A stretch of 47,350 bases of DNA. Origin: a candidate division Zixibacteria bacterium HGW-Zixibacteria-1 (lineage in GTDB: Bacteria; Zixibacteria; MSB-5A5; GN15; PGXB01). The translations under genes were made by a program, and so were the position numbers. The notes beneath the pieces were generated by a model, which was given only the letters and a program-made list of their open reading frames with translations, was not told the DNA's origin and did not search any database. The DNA is taken from assembly GCA_002838945.1 (NCBI GenBank), contig PGXB01000027.1:1-47350 (forward strand), in the 5' to 3' direction. Positions within the stretch are counted from its first letter, which is position 1, and each line of letters starts with the position of its first letter. This document shows positions 40,732-47,350 of the stretch, one piece after another.

Positions 40732-41304
40732 CTATTTCATTCTATCCTTCTGCCACTGTTGCAGAATTACTTTCCATCGCTCGGCCGACCTCGCGCTATA
40801 ACCGCTTTGAAGCAGGTCGTTTATTTCAAAAGCCAGGCTGTCGGGAATCCACTCGGCCATTTCCTGAAATACTTTCCCGATATCAGCCAGCGTTTCCTCG
40901 GTGGTTTTGGCCTCGATTCTTTTTATCAAACCATCTTCGAATACCGCCACGCACCTCCGGTAATGATATTCATCGATGCCGGCCAGTCTCAGCCACTCGT
41001 TGATCTCCCTGACATCGAACAGAACCGAATCACCTTCGGTGCTCATATTGCGGAACTCAAGCTGGACATCGAGCACCGAATCGTATTCCGCCAGGCTGCG
41101 AATGGCCGCTTTCCCGTTCAGGGCCCGGTTATCCAGTATGAACGAGGCATCATCGGCAATCAGCGCCATGATATTGTCCACATTGTGGCTGTTGTATGTC
41201 ACCTCATATTTCTTGAGCAGTCCGACCGAGTCCTGCCCCGAACATGCAAACATCAAAAGAAAGACAGATGCGAGTGTCATCATGATGCCCATTTTTTTTG
41301 TCAT
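40732..41304 (-). CDS. SnoaL/NTF2-like lipoprotein
   Basis: A 190-residue lipoprotein. AAAGGAGGTGCATAT precedes the ATG at 41304. The signal peptide ends in a lipobox (LMFAC). The following domain has the SnoaL/NTF2-like pattern: LKKYEVTYNSHNVDNIMALI at the first helix, DDASFILDNRALNGKAAIRS, and a beta-rich C-terminal half. Some relatives are enzymes, many are ligand binders; no active-site pair stands out. Confidence 0.82.
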   Translation of the reverse strand: MTKKMGIMMTLASVFLLMFACSGQDSVGLLKKYEVTYNSHNVDNIMALIADDASFILDNRALNGKAAIRSLAEYDSVLDVQLEFRNMSTEGDSVLFDVREINEWLRLAGIDEYHYRRCVAVFEDGLIKRIEAKTTEETLADIGKVFQEMAEWIPDSLAFEINDLLQSGYSARSAERWKVILQQWQKDRMK

Positions 41305-41439
41305 ATATGCACCTCCTTTTATGTGGTCCGGCAGAAACAATTCGAATCCTTGTTGCATATCATTCTTGACGTCAATTCTCGGAGAGAATTGACCAAATCA
41401 TTCTGACGGCAAACCGCGGAATAATTTGGCATTTGCCAT

Positions 41440-42168
41440 TTATTCAAATCTTATATTTCTCAGAAAAATAGTACATTCTCCCCCGTTAATTTCTTTCAAT
41501 GAAACCAATGAAAACGCACTTATCACATTGGACAAATCCTGATTCAATAAATCCATTTTAAATTCCTGCCAGGTCATGGATAAGGCTTTTCTACCCATGG
41601 AGACTTCATACGAATCCTTATAATTGAGATCGCGGAGTCCACCTGATTTGAATTCAATGACCTCGTTACCCCACCTACCCTTAGCCTCAAAGACAAGCCG
41701 ATTAATTCCTGATAATGATCGACCCGGCTTATCACCCCAGTTGTTTTCAGGATACAACCAATATACCTGCAATCTATTACCGAAAGCATGTTCAAGCACA
41801 ATTTTTATACTTTCAGATGTCCGCGAAACATCTATACCCATATGCGAATTGGCCATATCTCCCGTAAATCCAGAACAAGAAAAGTAGGCGTCAATATCCA
41901 TCGGTAATGGTGGCATTTGAGAAGCTGCTTGTCTCGCGATAATTTCCGTTTCTTTCTCCGGCAGATATGTCGATACATCACCGATATTAATTTTATTTTG
42001 CGAGACAAGTGTAATCACGAGATCATGATATCTACCTAAATCATCGCTTAGAATTCTATTATTATCTTTCATGTCGATAATATTAATCACCAATGTAATT
42101 ATTGTGGCAATTCCTGCAAGAATGGCAACAATAGCAGCAATAAGCCCAATATGTTTCTTTATTTTCAC
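41440..42168 (-). CDS. Membrane-anchored protein with a galactose-binding-like domain
   Basis: A 242-residue protein. The GTG at 42168 follows GGAGGAGAA; the TTG at 42189 gives a longer but less likely reading. One membrane anchor (about 6-30, GLIAAIVAILAGIATIITLV) is followed by a short coiled region and then a beta-sandwich-like domain (about 75-240) with PENNWGDKPGRSLSGINRLV, FEAKGRWGNEVIEFKSGG and LTWQEFKMDL-like text, reminiscent of carbohydrate-binding modules. No named family is certain. The bulk would sit outside the cytoplasm. Confidence 0.65.
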   Translation of the reverse strand: MKIKKHIGLIAAIVAILAGIATIITLVINIIDMKDNNRILSDDLGRYHDLVITLVSQNKINIGDVSTYLPEKETEIIARQAASQMPPLPMDIDAYFSCSGFTGDMANSHMGIDVSRTSESIKIVLEHAFGNRLQVYWLYPENNWGDKPGRSLSGINRLVFEAKGRWGNEVIEFKSGGLRDLNYKDSYEVSMGRKALSMTWQEFKMDLLNQDLSNVISAFSLVSLKEINGGECTIFLRNIRFE

Positions 42169-42258
42169 TTCTCCTCCAAATTTTAACAAAAATATTTTGG
42201 AATTAATTCGCTATTCTATAATGTTCTCGTCAAGGCCACCAACTGAAAACCTTCCCAC

Positions 42259-42555
42259 CTATATCTCCTCCGTCAACTCCAGGAACCGCTTGTAGGGTAT
42301 CGCCGTCCAGCTCTGCGATTCGAAGGCGCCGTGAGCCAGCGATATCATCGAAACCTTCGCCGCCGTTTCCGGGTCGGGGGCCTCATAAATATCCATGAAA
42401 TCATATCCCCCCAGAAGTGCATAATGCGCCACGAATTTTACATCGGGGCATTTCTCCCGAACCTGGTCCAGCCAGGCCCGGCCGATTTTCGCCCGGTCCT
42501 TTATCTGCTTTGAAACCTCGGGCGAAAGCTTGGTCATAAGCACGTAAGTCGGCAT
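42259..42555 (-). CDS. GYD-domain protein
   Basis: A 98-residue small protein of the GYD family, named for the conserved Gly-Tyr-Asp, here in YALLGGYDFMDIYEAPD. The fold is ferredoxin-like, as in Dabb or YCII proteins, and the role is unknown. AAAGGAGG lies 6 bases before the ATG. Confidence 0.93.
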   Translation of the reverse strand: MPTYVLMTKLSPEVSKQIKDRAKIGRAWLDQVREKCPDVKFVAHYALLGGYDFMDIYEAPDPETAAKVSMISLAHGAFESQSWTAIPYKRFLELTEEI

Positions 42556-42868
42556 GACAAACCTCCTTTATTGAAAACTCGATTTTCTATATTAAGCTTG
42601 GTCAATCTGCGATGATATTCCAGTATCCCGGTTCCATTATAATATATAATATATTTGAAAATCCGACAAGCAAAAGATTATTAACTCGATAAATATCATT
42701 GTCTTAACTGTAAGATAATGCGCCCTCAAAATATATTTCATGAAAACCGAAACTCTGTCGCCCGGGGAACCGTAATAAGGGCAGATATCACAGGCAACAT
42801 ATTATTTATTAAAATGATACTCTAAGTCAGACATTGATGTCGGAACCGTGTTCACACGGGAGGATTTT
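42556..42868. other. Intergenic region, no gene seen
   Basis: This 313-base spacer between two divergently oriented genes contains no credible coding region, repeat or strong hairpin. It must hold the promoters of the GYD gene and of the membrane protein at 42869. Confidence 0.4.
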
Positions 42869-43273
42869 GTGGAACGTCATATAAAAACATTAGGGACCCT
42901 GCACATTATTTACGGATTCTTGCTGGTCTCCCAGAGTATCCTGGCCATGATCGGCATCAGATTGCTGAAAGTGCTGCTTCACAATATTCACGGGGCAATT
43001 TATGTCGGCAACAGGCTGCCGTATATCACTTCGGCAGTTTTGATGGATATCATCTGGGCCACGCTTATCATCATCCCGATGATTATTGCCATACCCTGTC
43101 TGGCCGGCGGGTTTGGACTATTGAACGAAAAGAGCTGGGGCCGCCCGGTCGCCCTGGTTGTCGGGATAATAATGCTTTTCAATTCTCCGCTTGGAACGGT
43201 TCTGGGAATATATACGATCTGGGTCCTGATGAAACCGGCACCGGTTGAAAACGTCGCCCACTCGACAGTCTGA
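42869..43273 (+). CDS. Small polytopic membrane protein
   Basis: A 134-residue protein. The GTG at 42869 is chosen because GGGAGG ends about 5 bases before it; the reading from 42848 covers the ribosome binding site itself. Three or four membrane segments are visible (about 10-32, 55-82, 93-108, 112-125). Loops GLLNEKSWGRPVALVVGIIM and ILAMIGIRLLK have the pattern of small uncharacterised bacterial membrane proteins. Function unknown. Confidence 0.75.
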   Translation: MERHIKTLGTLHIIYGFLLVSQSILAMIGIRLLKVLLHNIHGAIYVGNRLPYITSAVLMDIIWATLIIIPMIIAIPCLAGGFGLLNEKSWGRPVALVVGIIMLFNSPLGTVLGIYTIWVLMKPAPVENVAHSTV

Positions 43274-43288
43274 TCGCACGGCGACTTT

Positions 43289-44518
43289 TTATTTAATAAC
43301 GGGTCGATCCGATCCGAATCCCATTATGATATTTATAATTGATATCAGATTTCCCGACTGCTTTCCCTCGAAATCACGACCGAATGTAAACGAGACGCTC
43401 TTGTTCCTGGCAATGGCATAGTCGAATTGAAGCGCCAACCTGTATTCATCATCCCCATCGGTCAAATTGGGATAATAGCGATATATTGCTTCCGCCGATA
43501 GCGACAGTTTTTTTACATTATCCAATATAATTCTGCTTCCGAAATCAATCACAGTGGAATCGCCATTATTATCATTTGTCAGACATCTTATAACGCCAAG
43601 CATACTCCATTTGCGCCATTCATAGCCGGCTGTCATCCATGCACCCCAGCGGCGGAATTTTCCTTTGTCAAAATCATTATTGGGGAAATCATAGACCATT
43701 CCTCCGGCAAAATCGGCCTTGAATCCAAGTCTCTTAAGTTGCCGATCAGTAATCAGCTTCCGCAGTCGCTCAATTATTGTCTTATTGTCTTCCAGAAATT
43801 CGGTATCGATATTGATTTTGGCATTTTCCCCGGCAGCAGTTCTTCGAGCAGAAATTTTTTCCAATATTTCTGCATAAACTTCGATTTCGGCATCCAGGCG
43901 GACACTGTCACCGCCATTTTCAATCCGATTCCGGAGAATGTCAATGGCTTTCGCGGCAAGTTCTTTGACAGCATCCAAAGAATCTGCTTCACTCAAGAAT
44001 TCGTAAGCATACCGCTCCAGCAGGGATCTCGACAGACTGTCTATTTCTCTATCCATTTCTTCGATAATCCGCCCGCGAAATAATGAAAACCTTATACCCA
44101 CGGCTTGTGATGTTACTGCCGAATCTTCAATGGCATCATCTATTGACGTCGTCAATGATAAAGACAGCGACTGAAGCAAATTTGCACCCGGCCTATTACT
44201 GGAGTAATCCTCATATTTGATTTTTTGTCCCCAAAATATCCAGTACGGCATAATTTCCACCGCCATGTTCCTGGGGAAGTTATTCAAATCGTTTGTATTA
44301 TTAAGAATGCTTATCATCAAGTCATTTGATGTACCGGGCCGTTCGACGGCAGCCGGCTCAATTCCCATTAGTACAAAACCCGGCGATGCCGGCGGCAACA
44401 ACATATCAAAAGAGACTGTCCCATCATTTTCCTCATTATCTGCATCTGCCGCGAAAAGTGGACAATGCAAAAATAACATGGCAAATAGCGCGAAACCGAC
44501 TCCAGATATTATTTTCAT
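43289..44518 (-). CDS. Exported protein, likely outer-membrane beta-barrel with helical insert
   Basis: A 409-residue exported protein. GGGGATGG precedes the ATG and a signal peptide (about 1-23, ending LFAADA) follows. Residues about 45-165 and 270-409 show alternating hydrophobic residues typical of barrel strands, such as FGSRIILDNVKKLSLSAEAI and LALQFDYAIARNKSVSFTFG. Between them lies a long charged helical stretch (about 175-265, EIEVYAEILEKISARR). I recognise no family. It follows the 117-residue gene by 20 bases, so the two are co-transcribed. Confidence 0.7.
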   Translation of the reverse strand: MKIISGVGFALFAMLFLHCPLFAADADNEENDGTVSFDMLLPPASPGFVLMGIEPAAVERPGTSNDLMISILNNTNDLNNFPRNMAVEIMPYWIFWGQKIKYEDYSSNRPGANLLQSLSLSLTTSIDDAIEDSAVTSQAVGIRFSLFRGRIIEEMDREIDSLSRSLLERYAYEFLSEADSLDAVKELAAKAIDILRNRIENGGDSVRLDAEIEVYAEILEKISARRTAAGENAKINIDTEFLEDNKTIIERLRKLITDRQLKRLGFKADFAGGMVYDFPNNDFDKGKFRRWGAWMTAGYEWRKWSMLGVIRCLTNDNNGDSTVIDFGSRIILDNVKKLSLSAEAIYRYYPNLTDGDDEYRLALQFDYAIARNKSVSFTFGRDFEGKQSGNLISIINIIMGFGSDRPVIK

Positions 44519-44538
44519 TTCACCATCCCCTTTAGAAA

Positions 44539-44892
44539 TTAGATAAATTCGACATTAAAGACATAAAATTTCACATCCCCGTGCTTTTCAACGCCGGACT
44601 GAAGCATTTCCTTGAAATCCTTGCGCCCTCCCTTTAACTGATAGGTAACGCTGGTCTCATTTGTCTCGACTCTTTCATCCCTGACCATTGTGGTACAGTT
44701 CAGGATTTGACGTTTCAGGTCCTTTCCTGTCCCGGGTAACACGAGTGAAAATGAGTCGATCTTGTTATCTCCTATTTTCAAATCATTCAAGTAAACGGTC
44801 GACTCCGCCCTTTGCCCGTGACCAATCTCCACGACAAATTCCACGGGCTTATCCGATTTAATAATGTAGAACGTACTGAGATAGGTACCCAT
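44539..44892 (-). CDS. Small hypothetical protein, no family recognised
   Basis: A 117-residue protein with a clear AAGGAGG site before the ATG and no signal peptide. The sequence is beta-rich, with STFYIIKSDKPVEFVVEIGH and a hydrophilic middle (RDERVETNETSVTYQLKGG), ending KFYVFNVEF. It precedes the exported barrel-like protein gene by 20 bases. I can say nothing on function. Confidence 0.65.
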   Translation of the reverse strand: MGTYLSTFYIIKSDKPVEFVVEIGHGQRAESTVYLNDLKIGDNKIDSFSLVLPGTGKDLKRQILNCTTMVRDERVETNETSVTYQLKGGRKDFKEMLQSGVEKHGDVKFYVFNVEFI

Positions 44893-45052
44893 ATAAACCT
44901 CCTTATGGTTATTAAATCTTCTCCCAATGATGCCGGGCGATGATGATATTCGAGAAGATCCGTCTATTTTCTGAAAATATATAACCCAAAATATTAATAC
45001 TATTTTAATTTGCCGCTTTTGGAGATCAATGTCAATAGAAAATTAAGGATAC

Positions 45053-45088
45053 AAACAAAACCGGGGCGGGTTCCTTCCGCTCCGGTTT
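45053..45088 (-). terminator. Terminator of the DUF1579 gene
   Basis: AAACCGGGGCGG and CCGCTCCGGTTT pair with one G-T, enclosing a 7-base loop. TTTTGTTTG follows on the minus strand. It is 30 bases past the stop codon at 45119. Confidence 0.8.
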
Positions 45089-45118
45089 ATAAAATAAATC
45101 TAAGTTGTTTTCTTTTTT

Positions 45119-45724
45119 TTATTTGGCCCTGGTATAGGTGATCTCGAGCATCTTGAACTGTTCGGCGCCGCCGGTCATTTCCTTGTTGTAAAAAACCGTC
45201 GTCAGGATAAATTTATCTTTATCGATGATCTGGATGGCCTGGTCATATTTCTGGGTAAAGCCGGCGATAACATCGACCTCTTCACCGTACATCGTGATCA
45301 CTTTGGTCGTATCATTATAACCGCCCGCCGCCGTCACATAAAAAGTCCCCCAGGTATCGTAACCAACGAAGGTATACTTATTACTACGCCGGTCGAAACC
45401 AAGGATGGTCAATGTTTCGGTGTACATCTCCCCTTCGCCGCTTTCGGAAGTCATCTCCAGAAACCTGCCTCCAAGAATCATTTCATTGACAGCTTTGCCG
45501 GAAAAGTCAATCGGCACTGCGCCCGGCATCGGCATGATCCAGCCGGTCATATCCCATTTCCCTTCAAGACCGGCCAGCAGTGCATGCTCCGGGCCCGGCT
45601 GCGACAGCCGCATGGCTTCTTCCATCCATGGCGCCTGCTCCGGTACCGCCTCTTTTTCGCTTTGCGCAAATATCGCGGCCGGAACCGTCAGCGTCAACAG
45701 CATCAAAATCGTTCCCAACCTCAT
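45119..45724 (-). CDS. DUF1579 family exported protein
   Basis: A 201-residue protein. The start at 45724 (GGGAG 8 bases upstream) is followed by a signal peptide ending AAIFAQ. The DUF1579 domain runs from about 40: LLAGLEGKWDMTGWIMP, FLEMTSESGEG, LGFDRRSNKYTFVGYDTWGT, and YNDTTKVITMYGEE. The family is a lipocalin-like beta-barrel found in many bacteria, with unknown ligands. Confidence 0.92.
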   Translation of the reverse strand: MRLGTILMLLTLTVPAAIFAQSEKEAVPEQAPWMEEAMRLSQPGPEHALLAGLEGKWDMTGWIMPMPGAVPIDFSGKAVNEMILGGRFLEMTSESGEGEMYTETLTILGFDRRSNKYTFVGYDTWGTFYVTAAGGYNDTTKVITMYGEEVDVIAGFTQKYDQAIQIIDKDKFILTTVFYNKEMTGGAEQFKMLEITYTRAK

Positions 45725-45811
45725 TTTAATTCTCCCTTCTGTGGTGTTTGTGTTATTCAAAATAGAACATTATTGATTATGCGTCAATCACATCACACCG
45801 GTAAAAAAATA

Positions 45812-46462
45812 TTATTCCGGGTTCTTTTCGATTTTCCTGAAAACATAACCTCCGGTCTCGGCGCCCCAGACCTGGTTGCCATCGGCGTCAAAACCCCGAT
45901 CCCAGCTTCTCATGTGGTCGGAAGCGATGACCACTTCCGAGGTGGCATAGGCGGCCCCGCGAAGCGTGCTCTCACAGCCGGTCCCGACCGTCGAGCCGAC
46001 AAACTTATCCTCAACCTTTCTCAAAACAATCGTGCACCCCTCGCGCAAACTGAGCGAGTCGGGCGTCAGATGTTCCAGCGGCAGTTCTTTCTTCCAGTCG
46101 CCGGCGAATCGAAGCGGCTCCTCGATAGTGTAAACGGCGCTCTCGAACGTGGAGTCATCAAGCTGGCTGATACGGTACACGCGCTGACGGTATGGTGTCT
46201 CGAGAGTGGCCGCTGTCGCCTGTTCGACATACAGCCAGTGCGCATCGGAACGCTCTTTCCAGATCGGAACCATCTCCAGCCGGATATCAAGATAACTCGA
46301 ATCGGCCGCGGCCTGTTCCTGCGATGAAAACGAACCGTTCATATATGACAGCAGAAGCTCCAGATCGGAGATATTTTTCGGCGCCTCCTTCTGTGTCCCG
46401 CACGCCAGGATAATTATTATGGGAATCATTGAAATCAATGCGATGCATTTCCTGATGTCCAT
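45812..46462 (-). CDS. CpcT/CpeT-like lipoprotein
   Basis: A 216-residue lipoprotein. The start at 46462 has AAGGAGG upstream and a lipobox (IILAC) follows; a longer reading from 46573 is rejected. The domain matches the CpcT/CpeT pattern: DLELLLSYMNGSFSSQEQAA, IWKERSDAHWLYVEQA, YRQRVYRISQLDDSTFESAV and GCTIVLRKVEDKFVGSTVG. In cyanobacteria these attach bilins to phycobiliproteins. Outside them the domain is widespread as envelope lipoproteins, where a chromophore role is not expected. Confidence 0.88.
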   Translation of the reverse strand: MDIRKCIALISMIPIIIILACGTQKEAPKNISDLELLLSYMNGSFSSQEQAAADSSYLDIRLEMVPIWKERSDAHWLYVEQATAATLETPYRQRVYRISQLDDSTFESAVYTIEEPLRFAGDWKKELPLEHLTPDSLSLREGCTIVLRKVEDKFVGSTVGTGCESTLRGAAYATSEVVIASDHMRSWDRGFDADGNQVWGAETGGYVFRKIEKNPE

Positions 46463-46958
46463 CAGTCCTCCTTGAAAATGAAATTCACGCACCAAAGGGA
46501 AATAAGATACATGTTTTAACAGATTTTTAAAGGGAAAAATGGGGCCGCATGCAAGACATGGCGCCCCGCTCATTGGGTTGGTGAGAATGGATCAGGCGAA
46601 ATAATCCATCTCGTCCGGTAAGCTTCGGAAGAGACACCGGGCTATCGGTGCAACGCGGCGTAATAAAATTGCCATCTTTTTCGAGGTGATTTTGACGAAT
46701 ATTTCCTTGTACTATATAATGTCCCATTCGGTTACAGGAAATTGGCTTTGTTTTTGCGTTTTTAAATATTTTCAAGACTTGTTCCCCCGCGAAAAAATAG
46801 CCTGCCCCGGATTAAGGTATGGACAATCCACATTTTTGACACACTCTTAGACATAGTTATATTATTACTCCTCTATAATACCCCCTCGCGACCAATTTAC
46901 CATCGATTTGATGCGAAAATTGTCAAGAATAATGTGATTGACAGATTTTATTCATTTA
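46463..46958. other. Intergenic region ahead of the RAYT gene
   Basis: This 495-base region holds no credible gene; an 82-codon open frame on the minus strand lacks a ribosome binding site. Its right part holds a TTGACA-TATATT promoter at 46836-46863, pointing toward the RAYT gene. Confidence 0.45.
46836..46863 (+). promoter_or_regulatory. Promoter toward the RAYT gene
   Basis: TTGACA (46836-46841) and TATATT (46858-46863) are separated by 16 bases, about 100 bases before the possible RAYT start. Confidence 0.5.
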
Positions 46959-47297
46959 ATGAATAAGTATAAAATGGCAGATTCACTCGAAATTCCATAT
47001 CGCAGAAACATCCGTCTGAAAGATTTTGATTATGCCACCGAAGGCGCGTATTTCGTTACCATTGGTACGTATGAGAAACAATGTCTGTTCGGTGATGTGA
47101 TCGATGGCGAGATGCGGTTGAATGAAGCCGGGGTGATGATGCGGGAGGAGTGGTTGATGACGCCACGCCGTTATCCCAATATTGTTTTAGATGAATTTGT
47201 CATCATGCCCAATCATTTACATGGGATAATAATTGTAGGGGCGACCCTTGCTGTACAGTATCATGAGATCCGAGACAGTATGTCTCAGAACATATGA
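46959..47297 (+). pseudogene. RAYT (REP-associated tyrosine transposase), broken at its 3' end
   Basis: The frame encodes the N-terminal two thirds of a Y1-type transposase: YRRNIRLKDFDYATEGAYFV, GDVIDGEMRLNEAGVMMREE, and the metal-binding HLHG in DEFVIMPNHLHGIIIVGATL. In intact relatives a region of 60-100 residues with the catalytic Tyr follows. Here the frame changes after GATLAV and stops at 47297. The start is an ATG at 46959 or 46974; no ribosome binding site is seen. These enzymes mobilise short REP palindromes. Truncation means it is inactive here. The sequence after 47250 may be another element. Confidence 0.82.
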
Positions 47298-47350
47298 AAC
47301 ACTTGTTGTGTTCTTGACACTGGTATAACCAACGGTTTTGTTCTTTTGGT
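47253..47350. other. Possible foreign sequence interrupting RAYT
   Basis: RAYT homology stops near 47250. What follows to the window end holds two short palindromes, GAGAC-agtat-GTCTC (47272-47286) and AACAC-ttgtt-GTGTT (47298-47312), as may occur at the hairpin ends of IS200/IS605-like or other elements. Too little is inside the window to identify it. Confidence 0.3.

Noticed and set aside
45812-46462. Phycobilin chromophore lyase role for the CpcT/CpeT-like protein
   Set aside because: The protein is a lipoprotein and no phycobiliprotein or bilin gene is present.
46527-46775. 82-codon minus-strand open frame near the right edge
   Set aside because: No ribosome binding site, no family resemblance, and the composition looks non-coding.

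Overview
The window comes from a bacterial chromosome with moderate GC, almost all of it coding and mostly on the minus strand. Two secreted proteins end in dockerin-type Ca-binding repeats of the 'NLLDATYILNYLY ... GPAP' style. Together with many lipoproteins, DUF families and an N-terminally extended PPDK, this suggests an uncultured FCB-group bacterium, perhaps Zixibacteria-like. That assignment is an inference from style; no rRNA or tRNA gene was recognised. 

Layout. 1-5.3 kb: a dockerin protein fragment, a HAD phosphatase, pyruvate phosphate dikinase with a histone-H1-like lysine tail, and a small lysine-rich protein. 5.4-16.3 kb: one 12-gene minus-strand operon made of three tandem copies of the same four-gene membrane module (A-B-C-D, A-B-C-D, A-B-C-D), with a promoter and a terminator-like leader in front and an intrinsic terminator behind. 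I know no function for it; it is one of the two most interesting loci. 16.7-20 kb: an RRM protein, an alpha/beta hydrolase, a methyltransferase and a nitroreductase. 20.1-26.7 kb: two tandem RiPP-like cassettes. Each has a promoter, a leader terminator, an inverted repeat, a 35-38 residue three-cysteine peptide with a shared MLFLVDPxKP start and YPLYG end, a conserved hairpin, and two radical SAM/SPASM enzymes whose genes overlap by 4 bases. The short peptide genes and the duplicated leaders are easy to miss. A separate secreted six-cysteine peptide lies just downstream. 

26.7-34.4 kb: a beta-propeller lipoprotein, a LolA-like/retropepsin/PDZ protein, an FKBP isomerase, and a run of DUF1028 (broken by an amber codon at a conserved Trp position), PhzF, GNAT, TylF-like and DUF456 genes. 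34.9-47.35 kb: a Fn3-dockerin protein, a Tat-exported aldo/keto reductase with ferredoxin clusters, a hydrolase-like protein lacking its serine nucleophile, a GNAT-methyltransferase pair, a 15-residue-repeat solenoid protein, several small lipoproteins and envelope proteins, and at the right edge a broken RAYT (REP-associated) transposase. Two REP-like 17-mers lie near the left edge. 

The sequence shows the gene order, motifs, overlaps, hairpins and repeat identities directly. Family names come from recognised motifs. Functions of the triple module and of the RiPP product are inference.
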